Below, one piece after another: positions 1 to 8,715 of a stretch of DNA of 64,000 nucleotides. The position numbers and the translations under genes are program-made. Origin of the DNA: Ardenticatena maritima (GTDB lineage Bacteria; Chloroflexota; Anaerolineae; Ardenticatenales; Ardenticatenaceae). The DNA lies in NCBI RefSeq assembly GCF_001306175.1, contig NZ_LGKN01000006.1, positions 310,001 through 374,000 of the forward strand, written 5' to 3'. The notes below the pieces were generated by a model that had not been told where the DNA came from, did not search any database, and saw only the letters and a program-made list of their open reading frames with translations. How positions within the stretch are numbered: position 1 is the stretch's first letter; the number at the start of each line of letters is the position of its first letter.

Positions 1-355
1 CCGCAATCTTTGGCACCGTGTGATCGTCAGCAGCTTCAACCCCACCGTGCTGGCACGCTTGCGCCTGGCGGCACCCCACCTCAAAGTAGGATTGCTCTAT
101 GCGCCCGACCTGCCGCTCCCATTGCGGCGTGCTTGGGCACGCCACCTCTTGCAGCCAGCGGCGTTGCACCCGCATCTCTCACAAGTGACCCCTGAGATGG
201 TAGCGAGAGCACACCGTCGCGGGCAACAGGTCAATGTCTGGACGGTGAACGACCCGGGGGAAATACGCCGCATGGCAATGCTTGGAGTGGACGCCATTAT
301 CACCGACGTCCCCGATGTTGCGAAAGCCGTCCTCGAAGAGGCTCACACTTCATAA
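1..355 (+). CDS. Glycerophosphodiester phosphodiesterase, C-terminal part (5' end outside window)
   Basis: The frame is open from the left edge, so this is the end of a longer gene. The residues resemble the last strands and helices of the GDPD TIM barrel: VIVSSFNP near the start, a VNVWTVND strand about two-thirds along, then GVDAIITDVPD. In this family these elements belong to the barrel that hydrolyses glycerophosphodiesters to glycerol-3-phosphate and an alcohol. The metal-binding N-terminal half is not in the window, so activity cannot be judged. Its stop codon overlaps the 3' end of the convergent MBL gene by 13 bases. Confidence 0.85.
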   Translation, partial: RNLWHRVIVSSFNPTVLARLRLAAPHLKVGLLYAPDLPLPLRRAWARHLLQPAALHPHLSQVTPEMVARAHRRGQQVNVWTVNDPGEIRRMAMLGVDAIITDVPDVAKAVLEEAHTS

Positions 356-1716
356 GTCACGCCACGCTCTGAGATGACGGCTTCACGCCCCAATTGCGTT
401 TGCAATGTCGCTTGCAACGCTTCCGGCGCGGGTGATTCACCATGCACGAGGAAGATTTTGCCATCACCCGTTGGGCGAACCCATTTCACCAGTTGCGGCT
501 CATCGGCATGCGCACTCAACCCCTCGATATTGGCGATACGCGCCCGCACAGCCACTCGCTCGCCGAAAATTTCCAACTCTTTCGCACCATCCAGCAATAA
601 GCGTCCATTCGTTCCTTCCGCCTGAAAGCCCACAAACAACACCCCGCACTCAGGACGCCACAGGTTGTTGTAGAGATGGCGCAAAATGCGCCCTCCGGTT
701 GCCATGCCGCTCCCCGCCATGATGACCGCACCCGACTCGATCGCATCAATGCGATACGATTCGCGCTGTGTGCGGGTCAACGTCAACCCAGGCCATGAGA
801 AGGGGTCTTCACCACGCATGATGACGCGCTTCACAGCCTCGCCCAATTGCTCGGGATAACGACGGTGCAGTTTCGTAAAATTGATGGCCAGCGGGCTATC
901 CAAAAAGGCGCGCACTTTGGGGATGCGGCGTTGCAAACTGAGTTCGCGTAAAATGAAAATGACATCTTGGGCACGTTCAAGCGCAAATGTCGGAATCAGG
1001 ACATTTCCCCCCTGGGTGATAATTTCAGTGATGAATGTGGCAATTTTTTCGATGGCTTGATCAAGCGGCTCATGCACCACCCCGCCATAGGTACTTTCCA
1101 GCAAGACCGCGTCGGCCTTGGTAGGGAGGTCGGGGTCGGGGACGACATGCTGCTCCCACGTTCCCACGTCGCCGCTGGCAATCAGTTTCTGATGGCGACC
1201 TTCGATTTCCACAAATGCAGACCCCAAAATATGCCCTGCATTGCGCAAGGTGATGGTGAGATGTTTGCCCAAACGAATAGGTTCGTCATAGCGCACACGC
1301 ACAAACAGGTCGAGCGTATCGAACACATCCTGCTCTGTGTAAAGCGGAGGGGGCACTTCGACGCCGGAGCGGCGTAAATGCTTTTCAGCGTTCAGGTAGT
1401 CTTCATGCTGAATACGCGCTGAATCCAGCAGGATGAAACGCGCCACATCGTAGGTGGGGCGTGTGGCGTAGATTGGCCCATCATACCCTTCGATGACAAG
1501 CATCGGAAGACGCCCGCAATGGTCCAGGTGTCCATGTGTCAGCACAACCGCGTCCAACGTGGTCGGGTCAAAGCCGAGCGGTTCGTAGTTCATGGTGACG
1601 ATGGGCGGCAACCCCTGAAACATCCCGCAGTCAATCAGAATGCGCTTGCCGTCAATCTCGACAAGGTGGCACGACCCCGTTACCGTCCCCGCCGCACCGT
1701 AGGATGTGATTTTCAT
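343..1716 (-). CDS. MBL-fold hydrolase with beta-CASP domain (RNase/CPSF-like)
   Basis: This 457-residue protein has the metallo-beta-lactamase HGHLDH zinc motif at residues 61-66 and a C-terminal SAHAD motif, the usual marks of beta-CASP proteins that cut RNA. The family includes CPSF73/YSH1-like nucleases acting in the cytoplasm. I start at the ATG at 1716: GAGG lies 7 bases upstream, and this start sits just inside the end of mutY. A TTG two codons upstream lacks better support. It is the last gene of the aidB-mutY-MBL group. The RNase assignment is from family knowledge; its substrate cannot be read from the sequence. Confidence 0.85.
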   Translation of the reverse strand: MKITSYGAAGTVTGSCHLVEIDGKRILIDCGMFQGLPPIVTMNYEPLGFDPTTLDAVVLTHGHLDHCGRLPMLVIEGYDGPIYATRPTYDVARFILLDSARIQHEDYLNAEKHLRRSGVEVPPPLYTEQDVFDTLDLFVRVRYDEPIRLGKHLTITLRNAGHILGSAFVEIEGRHQKLIASGDVGTWEQHVVPDPDLPTKADAVLLESTYGGVVHEPLDQAIEKIATFITEIITQGGNVLIPTFALERAQDVIFILRELSLQRRIPKVRAFLDSPLAINFTKLHRRYPEQLGEAVKRVIMRGEDPFSWPGLTLTRTQRESYRIDAIESGAVIMAGSGMATGGRILRHLYNNLWRPECGVLFVGFQAEGTNGRLLLDGAKELEIFGERVAVRARIANIEGLSAHADEPQLVKWVRPTGDGKIFLVHGESPAPEALQATLQTQLGREAVISERGVTYEV

Positions 1717-1718
1717 GG

Positions 1719-2831
1719 TCAATCCTCACTTTCTGCTGTCAGTTGTGCCGCACGCAAGGTAGCGATGATTTTGGCGTCGGTCGAAGGCCAGGCGAACGCA
1801 TCCAACTCATCTGGAAAGACCCACCGCCAATCGGCAACCCCTAACGCTTGCGGTTCGCCCCCCACATAGCGGCAATGAAACGCGTGCAAGGTAATTGAAA
1901 AGTGCGTGTAGGCGTGTTCTACCGTTGTCAGATGTTCGCCCACCTCAATTTCAATGCCCAATTCTTCGCGAATCTCCCGCCGCAGGCAGGCGTCTAGCGT
2001 TTCGCCTGCCTCACATTTGCCGCCGGGGAACTCCCACAAGCCCCCTAGCATCTTGTCATGAGGGCGCTGCGCAATCAGAAGTTGGCCGGCTTCGTTCCAG
2101 ATGAGCGCCGCCGTCACAAGGTAATGTGGGCGCTTGCCGCGTGCCCGACGGCGTGGCAGGTCGTGTTGGCGTTGGTGCGCCGCCGCCGCACAATGCGTCT
2201 GCACAGGACAGAGCAAACAACGGGGCGAGCGCGGTGTACAAATTTCTGCGCCCACATCCATCAGCGCCTGATTCCAATCGCCGGCACGCTGGGACGGCAC
2301 CAGCGCTTGGGCGATGTCATGAAGGAGGCGCGTCCCCTCAGGCGTGTTGATGGGTGTTTCCACAAGGCAGACGCGCGCCAACACACGCTTGAGATTGCCA
2401 TCGAGTGCCGCTACCGGCTCGCCGAACGCAATGCTGGCTATCGCTGCGGCTGTGTACGGTCCGACACCGGGCAATTTTTGCCATTCAGCAGCGGTACGCG
2501 GAAACCGCCCCTGCCGTTCTTCCACAATCACCTTGGCCGCCTTATGGAGATTGCGCGCGCGGCTGTAATAGCCTAATCCTTCCCACAGTTTGAGCACATC
2601 ATCCAACGAGGCTTCGGCCAGCGCCTGCACAGTGGGAAAACGCGCCATCCAGCGCGCAAAGTACTCAGCCACACGCGCCACCTGGGTTTGTTGGAGCATG
2701 ATTTCGCTGACCCAGATGGCGTAGGGGTCGCGCGTGCCTCGCCACGGCAAATCACGGCGGTGCGTGTCGTACCATTCCAGCAAAGCGCGGGCGAAACGCT
2801 CGGCGTTCGGCAGATGTTCCGCCCGCGCCAT
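1719..2831 (-). CDS. mutY: Adenine DNA glycosylase MutY with an intact C-terminal Nudix box
   Basis: MutY removes adenine mispaired with 8-oxoguanine. With the start used here (370 aa), catalytic Glu43 lies in SEIMLQQTQV, the helix-hairpin-helix in LPGVGPYTA near 120, catalytic Asp144 in LDGN, and the 4Fe-4S cysteines at 198, 205, 208 and 214 (C-x6-C-x2-C-x5-C). The C-terminal domain carries a complete Nudix box at about 271-293 (G-x5-E-x7-RE-x2-EE-x-G). Most MutY C-terminal domains keep the fold but lose these catalytic residues. The start at 2831 is the first ATG after the upstream gene ends; a longer reading would run into that gene. The ribosome site is weak, so the start is moderately sure. 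Confidence 0.92.
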   Translation of the reverse strand: MARAEHLPNAERFARALLEWYDTHRRDLPWRGTRDPYAIWVSEIMLQQTQVARVAEYFARWMARFPTVQALAEASLDDVLKLWEGLGYYSRARNLHKAAKVIVEERQGRFPRTAAEWQKLPGVGPYTAAAIASIAFGEPVAALDGNLKRVLARVCLVETPINTPEGTRLLHDIAQALVPSQRAGDWNQALMDVGAEICTPRSPRCLLCPVQTHCAAAAHQRQHDLPRRRARGKRPHYLVTAALIWNEAGQLLIAQRPHDKMLGGLWEFPGGKCEAGETLDACLRREIREELGIEIEVGEHLTTVEHAYTHFSITLHAFHCRYVGGEPQALGVADWRWVFPDELDAFAWPSTDAKIIATLRAAQLTAESED

Positions 2832-2845
2832 GTGGTCTTTCGCCG

Positions 2846-4600
2846 TCAAGATGTCACCGCCAGCGTGTCGGTCAATGGTGTGGTCAACCGGGCGAGGCGG
2901 GTTGTCCACTCGGCATCGCCCAGCGGGTCGTAACCAGGGACGAGGAAACGCTTGATGAACAAGCCGGCAACATCAGGCATATCTGTAGGCGCCCCCTGCT
3001 GAATATCCCATTGCGCACGGCGCAAAAGCAACGTCGCTTGTACCACGCGCATCAGGCGCTCCGTCAGGCGGCGGGCGTGGGCTTGCATCTGGTCGGTCGC
3101 TGTCAGCGCTACGCCCAGCGGCGGCAACACGGCTTCCAAAGCGGCTTCGGTGGAGCGCTTTTCGGCTGCCAGTGCGGGGGCATTGACTTCAGCCAACCAG
3201 GCGCGCAACGTCGCGACTACCGGTTCAACCAGATTGAGCCGCGCCAGGTCGCGCATGACTTGCAGCGCCAACACGTTCGGCGTGCCTTCCCAGTTTTCAA
3301 GCACCACCTGGTCGCGGTAGAGGCGCGGCAAGATCGAGAAGTCTTCAATCGCGCCGTTGCCGCCCAGCACATCAATCGCGCGGTGGACGGCTTCACTGGC
3401 GTCAACGGCGGTGATGTACTTGTTGGCATTCACCAAAAAGCGGAACACGGCTTTATCGGCAGGCGTGGCTAAACCATCGTCCAGGCGGTTGAAGATGGCC
3501 GTCAACGCCAGGGTAGACGCTAACGCCGCTTCGGTCAGGACGCGGATAAAAGCGAGGTTTTCCTGCACCATGGGGTAGCGGCGGATAGGCGCACCAAAGG
3601 CTTCGCGGTACGTCGCAAAGGTATCGGCTTCGATGAAGGCGCGCCGCATGATTCCCGCACATGCGAGCGCGTTCATCCAGCGCGAGGTGTTGAGCACCAG
3701 CCCCACGGCAATTTTGAAGCCCTGCGACAACTCACCAATAGGCCACGCCAGCGCGCCGTCGAAGTCGGTTTCGGCGCTGGCCATGAGCCGCGTACCAAGT
3801 TTGTCTTTCAGACGACGCACAAAGAAGCGGTTGAGCGAGCCATCGGGCAAACGGCGCGGCACGAGGAAACAGCCCAGCCCCTTTGTGCCGGCCGGCGCTC
3901 CCACTGGACGCGCGGTCATCAAAAACTGGTCAGCGTCAATCACGCTGCAGAACCATTTTTCGCCGGTAATACGCCACGCGCCGGGGTACTCGACAGCCGG
4001 CTCGGCGCGCACGATGTTCGCCCCTACATCGGAGCCCCCCTGAATTTCGGTGAGGAACTGCGCGCCACGGTGTGCGCGGTCGTAATCACGTTCGAGCAAG
4101 GGGGGCAAGTAGCGCGCTTTGAGGTCGTCGCTCCCGTGCTGTTGCAAAGCGCGGATAAGCCCCGCTGTGCAGGCAATGGGGCAGGCATGCCCACCTTCGC
4201 CTTCGTGGGTGAGCAGGTAGAACAACGCCGCCTGCTCAAAAAGCCGACCGGGGTCGCGCTGGACGGCAAGGATACCACTGCGCCAGATGTGACGGCCGGC
4301 TTCGTGGTAGTTGGGGTGGAACTGCACCGCTTCACACCGTTCACCAATGTGGGTGTAGCGTTCCAGGCGGGGCAAGTTCTCGCGCTGTTCGTTGACTTTC
4401 AGCAAAGGCCCAATCACCGTGGCCACGGTTTCGCCAAACGCACTGAACGCCTCTTCGTGGGCGTCAAGCGTTTCGCCCAAATAAAGGCGCAGCCAACGCT
4501 GAAAACTCGTGTCGCTGGTGTAGTAGTTGCGTGGTTTGGCGGCTTCCCACTGCTGCAACGCCTGGCGTCCCGGGTGTTGGGTTGGCTCGTACAGGGACAT
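2846..4600 (-). CDS. AidB-like acyl-CoA dehydrogenase family protein
   Basis: This 584-residue flavoprotein has the acyl-CoA dehydrogenase fold. The block FLTEIQGGSDVGAN followed by GEKWFCS resembles the AidB branch rather than the short-chain enzymes. A C-terminal NWEGTPNV block keeps the glutamate found at the catalytic position of the family. E. coli AidB belongs to the adaptive response to alkylation and binds DNA. Here the gene lies directly upstream of mutY (15-base gap), which fits a repair or stress role, but a metabolic acyl-CoA dehydrogenase cannot be excluded. The ATG at 4600 follows GGAGGATGAGCC, a strong ribosome site. Confidence 0.8.
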   Translation of the reverse strand: MSLYEPTQHPGRQALQQWEAAKPRNYYTSDTSFQRWLRLYLGETLDAHEEAFSAFGETVATVIGPLLKVNEQRENLPRLERYTHIGERCEAVQFHPNYHEAGRHIWRSGILAVQRDPGRLFEQAALFYLLTHEGEGGHACPIACTAGLIRALQQHGSDDLKARYLPPLLERDYDRAHRGAQFLTEIQGGSDVGANIVRAEPAVEYPGAWRITGEKWFCSVIDADQFLMTARPVGAPAGTKGLGCFLVPRRLPDGSLNRFFVRRLKDKLGTRLMASAETDFDGALAWPIGELSQGFKIAVGLVLNTSRWMNALACAGIMRRAFIEADTFATYREAFGAPIRRYPMVQENLAFIRVLTEAALASTLALTAIFNRLDDGLATPADKAVFRFLVNANKYITAVDASEAVHRAIDVLGGNGAIEDFSILPRLYRDQVVLENWEGTPNVLALQVMRDLARLNLVEPVVATLRAWLAEVNAPALAAEKRSTEAALEAVLPPLGVALTATDQMQAHARRLTERLMRVVQATLLLRRAQWDIQQGAPTDMPDVAGLFIKRFLVPGYDPLGDAEWTTRLARLTTPLTDTLAVTS

Positions 4601-4691
4601 GGCTCATCCTCCTCGGCTCTGGCTCGTCTGTGTTCGTATGGTACGCCGAAGCAGGATTTTTTCAAAGCAAAGTAAACAACATCACAGCCTT

Positions 4692-5789
4692 TCAGGGTTG
4701 CGAAGAGGCACTGCGTTGCCGCAGGTAGGTGAACCGCTCCAAAAATTCCATGAAACGCTGCCGCACAGCCGGTTCCAACATCCGCTGAACGCGCCGCCGT
4801 CCATTCTGAATCAGGCGTTCGCGCAAAGCCGTGTCATGCACCACAACGTCAATGAGTTCCGCCACGGCTTCAAAGTCCTTGCGGGTGAAGAGAATGCCCG
4901 CATCGCCGACAGTGTCAGGCACGGCGGCGGCGGCATACGCCACGATGGGCAATCCGCAATACATGCTTTCGATGAAGGGCTTGCCAAAGCCTTCGTGCTC
5001 GCTCATCGACACATAGACATCGGCGCTGCGGTAGAAGGTAACCAAATCCCGCTCGGGCACATGTTCAGTGAACCAGACCGAATCCCCCAAGCCAACGTCG
5101 AACGCCAGCCCACGCAACCATTGGCTGTAGGTGGGCAACCAGGATGAACCAACGAGGATAAGCCGCGCCTGGGGGCGAATGCGCTTGTAGAACCAGAGTA
5201 GTTTGATGAGGTCATCCTGGCGCTTGTTGGGCACCAGCCGCCCCACAAAGAGAAGATTGGGACCACGCTCACGCAGGCCGCGAGCAAGGTCGGGGTTGAT
5301 TGGCTGGTCGTAGGGTTCAGCATGCAACACGATGGGCAAAACGTCGGTCTGTTCATACCCGGCCTCGCGCAGTTCGCGCTCGTTGTAGGCGGAGTCGGCG
5401 ACGGCGAGAACGGTGTGAGCGCGCAACGTGTGCAATTGCGCACGCCCTTGCTCCAGTTGCGCTGCCAGGCGGGGGTCGAATGTGCGTACAAACGCGGGTG
5501 GTGTGATGTTGTGATAAACCATGAAAAGGGGCACGTTCCACGCGCATAAGGTCTCTGCAATTTCTGTGCCGATGCCATGGTGGTACATAATGCCTTCCTG
5601 CGCTTCCTCACGCCGCAGTTGTACCACAGAACGCACCTGGTTTTCGAGCAGCGGATGCACACTCTCGGCGAAAATATCCGAGTGAATACCGGCCTGGCGC
5701 AGCCAGCGCTGGATGAGAAACGCCTGGTCGGTAATCGCATCCCCCGGAGCCGCCCCCGCCAGACATTGATGCAAAACGCGCACACTCAT
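4692..5789 (-). CDS. Family-4 glycosyltransferase
   Basis: This 365-residue protein has the GT-B fold expected of GT4 enzymes. The N-terminal half handles the acceptor. The C-terminal half contains LLFVGRLVPNKRQDDLI and the EHEGFGKPFIESMYCGLPIVAY block, whose E-x7-E pattern binds the sugar nucleotide. It would add a sugar at the cytoplasmic face during surface-glycan assembly. Its ATG overlaps the stop of the upstream glycosyltransferase in an ATGA, and it is the last gene of the six-gene operon that begins at 11283. Donor and acceptor are unknown. Confidence 0.88.
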   Translation of the reverse strand: MSVRVLHQCLAGAAPGDAITDQAFLIQRWLRQAGIHSDIFAESVHPLLENQVRSVVQLRREEAQEGIMYHHGIGTEIAETLCAWNVPLFMVYHNITPPAFVRTFDPRLAAQLEQGRAQLHTLRAHTVLAVADSAYNERELREAGYEQTDVLPIVLHAEPYDQPINPDLARGLRERGPNLLFVGRLVPNKRQDDLIKLLWFYKRIRPQARLILVGSSWLPTYSQWLRGLAFDVGLGDSVWFTEHVPERDLVTFYRSADVYVSMSEHEGFGKPFIESMYCGLPIVAYAAAAVPDTVGDAGILFTRKDFEAVAELIDVVVHDTALRERLIQNGRRRVQRMLEPAVRQRFMEFLERFTYLRQRSASSQP

Positions 5790-6994
5790 TGCAGCTGCTC
5801 CCCAGAAGAAGATTGTTGCTTCCAGGCACGCAGAATACGCTCAAAACGCTCCACCACAACATCCCAGGTATAGTTACGTTGCACATACTCGCGCCCATTG
5901 CGTCCCATGCGGGCGGCTTCTTCGGGATGCGCGCGGAGCCATTCGATCGCCCCCACAAACTCGTCGTAGGTGCGGAACCACAGCCCCCCTTGTGCGCGGC
6001 GCACATGCCCCACCGTGACGGCACAATCGCCATGTACTAACACCGGGCGTCCCGCAAGCCATGATTCCATGATGGTGAGGGAAAAACTTTCATTCAAAGA
6101 AGGCTGGCACAAAGCAAGCGCGCCTGCATACGCGGCGGCTTTTTCCTCTTCAGAGACAAAACCGCGCACCACAAAAGCCGGGTGTTGAGGGGGCGTATAG
6201 GGACCTTTGCCGACAAGATGCAGGCGCAAATCCCCGCCTTGTTCGACATAGCGGCGAACATAGAGATAAAGCAGGGGCAAGTTTTTCCCTTCCTCGAACC
6301 TGCCAACATAGAGTAGGTCATGATAGGTGTTGTCATCAGCCCGAGAAGGTGATGGCAAGACAACCCCTTCCCCCAATACAGCCATCCGTTGAGGCGTATA
6401 GCGCAAAAGCGTTGTCAGCAAATCCGCCTCTTCCGGAGAATTCAACATGACCCCATAAACATTCTCCAACAGCAAACGGGTGGGAAGCATATACGCATAC
6501 GGTTCGTTATGTAAACATGGCCAGACGATAACTTTGTGTGGAGCCGACCATGCCGCAAAATGAGTCAACGCCATGGCATATGGCAACGCAACAAGCGCAT
6601 CGAAATGATCTGCATGCTGCATGATGTGTGCATACAGCGGCGCACTATGCGCCCCAGCGTCGAGCCAATCCCACGCTATATGCTCAGGGACACGCCCCCA
6701 TGTGGCCATGCGCACATCGGCATGCGCCCGCTTTTCGGGGGCCCAATGCGTGATGGGAAAGCGGTGCACGATGACGTCATTTTCGACCGTGCGTCCAGCA
6801 GGCAGGCTGTTTTCCCATGTGTAGTGGTCTTCTGCACACGTCGTCCAAACTTCGATGTGCCAACCACGCCGCGCACACGCTTCAGCAAAACCGCGCGCTT
6901 GTGATTCAGCACCACCCACAATGTGCGCGCCATAGCGCGGCACAATAACAGCCACACGCAGGTCTGTTCTCATGTCCATCTGCTCATGCTTCAC
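5786..6994 (-). CDS. Family-4 glycosyltransferase
   Basis: A 402-residue GT-B enzyme. The N-terminus has IVPRYGAHIVGGAESQARG, the glycine-rich acceptor-side loop typical of GT4. The C-terminal half has YVGRFEEGKNLPLLY and SLNESFSLTIMESWLAG, the donor-binding E-x7-E region. The start is a GTG at 6994 with GGAGAGG placed 6 bases upstream, although internal ATGs lie 15 and 21 bases further in. It overlaps the upstream coiled-coil gene by 11 bases and the downstream glycosyltransferase by 4, so the three are translated from one message. Confidence 0.87.
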   Translation of the reverse strand: MKHEQMDMRTDLRVAVIVPRYGAHIVGGAESQARGFAEACARRGWHIEVWTTCAEDHYTWENSLPAGRTVENDVIVHRFPITHWAPEKRAHADVRMATWGRVPEHIAWDWLDAGAHSAPLYAHIMQHADHFDALVALPYAMALTHFAAWSAPHKVIVWPCLHNEPYAYMLPTRLLLENVYGVMLNSPEEADLLTTLLRYTPQRMAVLGEGVVLPSPSRADDNTYHDLLYVGRFEEGKNLPLLYLYVRRYVEQGGDLRLHLVGKGPYTPPQHPAFVVRGFVSEEEKAAAYAGALALCQPSLNESFSLTIMESWLAGRPVLVHGDCAVTVGHVRRAQGGLWFRTYDEFVGAIEWLRAHPEEAARMGRNGREYVQRNYTWDVVVERFERILRAWKQQSSSGEQLQ

Positions 6995-7481
6995 CAGACG
7001 CCTCTCCTTGCGCCTCGAGCGCCTCCAAACGCGCTTCCATCTCCTGCACCTGCCGCCGCAAGGCCACGTTTTCCGCTACCAGACGATTGAGCACCCCCAC
7101 AATATGACGATTGATTTGAATTTGGTGTCCTATGACACGGCCCACGTAGAACAATACCAAATTGTGCGCTTCACGCCGCAGACGCGCCCACAATGGGCCT
7201 AAAAGAGGAATGCGCGTTGATGGGGAAGAAGCCAGCACAGGATCCAATGGAAACTCAAAATAGAGTGCATTCAGCAAACGCAAATGGTGGTAGAGATTGG
7301 CATCATGTGGAATATCGTCAGGCTCTTCGGGCATGCCCATGTCATCAAACGTGGGAAACTGCTGTTGCGGTTCGCCCAGCGCCGCTCGTCGCTCCGCGAT
7401 ACGCTGGCGAATCGTTTGCATGATTGCATCCACGTCTATCTCGGGATCTTGCACCACAAAAAGCGGCTCTTGTTCACTCAT
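6984..7481 (-). CDS. Helical, coiled-coil protein of a glycan operon, function unknown
   Basis: I do not recognise a named family. The 165 residues start with an acidic, proline-containing part, continue with an amphipathic region (LGPLWARLRREAHNLVLFY, then GHQIQINRH) and end in a heptad-patterned coiled coil rich in Glu, Arg and Leu. Similar membrane-skimming helix plus coiled-coil segments occur in proteins of O-antigen and glycan clusters, and a related tail ends the neighbouring family-2 glycosyltransferase. I infer a scaffold or membrane-recruiting role, unproven. The ATG at 7481 follows GGAGGAATCTC; it lies inside the end of the upstream gene (8-base overlap). Confidence 0.75.
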   Translation of the reverse strand: MSEQEPLFVVQDPEIDVDAIMQTIRQRIAERRAALGEPQQQFPTFDDMGMPEEPDDIPHDANLYHHLRLLNALYFEFPLDPVLASSPSTRIPLLGPLWARLRREAHNLVLFYVGRVIGHQIQINRHIVGVLNRLVAENVALRRQVQEMEARLEALEAQGEASGEA

Positions 7482-8715
7482 GAGATTCCTCCTCACCCTG
7501 TGCAGAATAGGCGATATCGTGAGCTAACCAGGAGAGTGCCTGCCGCACGCTCGCTAACTCAACCTGCATCCACTTAACGGCTTGTTGCAACTCAGCATTG
7601 ATGGCGTTTTGCTGCGAAATCAGCTGCTCATGTTCATACCGCCACAAGTGCGTATAAATCCACCAACGCAAGCGTTGCCGTAGGCGTTTCCAACGAGACG
7701 GCGACCACTCAGGGCGCGGCAAAGCCAATCTCGGCGGCTCTTGCGGCAGCATGAAGCGAAACGATTGCTCCGCCTGCCACGCCTGATTGGCAAGGAGCTG
7801 TAAAGCCCGCACCACATCAAAAACGGTCTGCTCGTCGGCTTGCCACTGCCGCCGCAAGAGGGTAGCCGCCTGCACCATAGCGGCCAGCCATGCTTGTTGC
7901 AGAGCATAGGGCGTATGCTGGTTCTGCCACAATTGTGCATCCGCCATTTCCGCTGGCATGGTCTCGGCCAACAAGCGTGCCGGCGGCATATGTTTCAACA
8001 AAAATCGCCAACGCCCCCGGTGATACGCAATCTCGCGGTGAGAAGCGCGACGCAATGCGCTCCCTTCCTGGTGCGTTCCTACAACATCAGGTGCATACCA
8101 AACGCGATACCCAGCGGCGCGAATACGAAAACACCAATCAACATCCTCATAGTAGGCAGGGTAAAAGCCTTCATCCAACCCACCGACACGTTCAAACACA
8201 TTGCGCCGCACCGCCAACAACGCCCCCGTCAGAAATTCAACCTCACGCGGCGTGTCGTATTGGCCTTCATCAGGTTCGCCCACGCCGTCATGCATACCAA
8301 ACGCCTGTGGCCAGAGCAGATAACCGCCCGCATGCTGTAAACGTCCGTCGGGGTAGCGCAATTTGCCGCCGACAACACCTCGCTCAGGCACATTCAATGC
8401 CGCAACGAGCCGTTCAATCGCATCAGGCGCCAGCAACACATCCTGATTGAGGAGCACCAACACGTCGCCACTTGCCGCCTGCAAGCCGGTGTTGCACGCC
8501 GCTGCAAAACCGCCGTTCACCGGTCGCCGAAGAAGCCGCACATGGGGGAACGATGTTTCCACCAACGCCGCGCCCTCATCGGTCGAAGCATCATCCACAA
8601 CAAGTATTTCAATCTGCTCGGCGATGGTTTGCGCCGCGAGATGCTTCAAGCAGTCGCCAATAAATGCAGCGCCATTCCAAAGCGGAACAATGACAGAGAC
8701 ACGATTTGCGTTCAT
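7474..8715 (-). CDS. Family-2 glycosyltransferase with C-terminal helical tail
   Basis: The first 250 residues are a GT-A fold of family 2: VSVIVPLWNGAAFI at the start, LVVDDASTDEG for the nucleotide, and VLVLLNQDVLL, where the Asp would coordinate the metal. EFLTGALLAVRR and YYEDVDWCFR resemble rhamnosyltransferase-like members. The last 100 residues are basic and helical, with a QQNAIN segment leading to a coiled coil like the one in the next gene. I begin at the ATG at 8715, which overlaps the upstream stop as ATGA; a longer reading would run 27 bases into that gene. Sugar specificity is not evident. Confidence 0.87.
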   Translation of the reverse strand: MNANRVSVIVPLWNGAAFIGDCLKHLAAQTIAEQIEILVVDDASTDEGAALVETSFPHVRLLRRPVNGGFAAACNTGLQAASGDVLVLLNQDVLLAPDAIERLVAALNVPERGVVGGKLRYPDGRLQHAGGYLLWPQAFGMHDGVGEPDEGQYDTPREVEFLTGALLAVRRNVFERVGGLDEGFYPAYYEDVDWCFRIRAAGYRVWYAPDVVGTHQEGSALRRASHREIAYHRGRWRFLLKHMPPARLLAETMPAEMADAQLWQNQHTPYALQQAWLAAMVQAATLLRRQWQADEQTVFDVVRALQLLANQAWQAEQSFRFMLPQEPPRLALPRPEWSPSRWKRLRQRLRWWIYTHLWRYEHEQLISQQNAINAELQQAVKWMQVELASVRQALSWLAHDIAYSAQGEEESHE

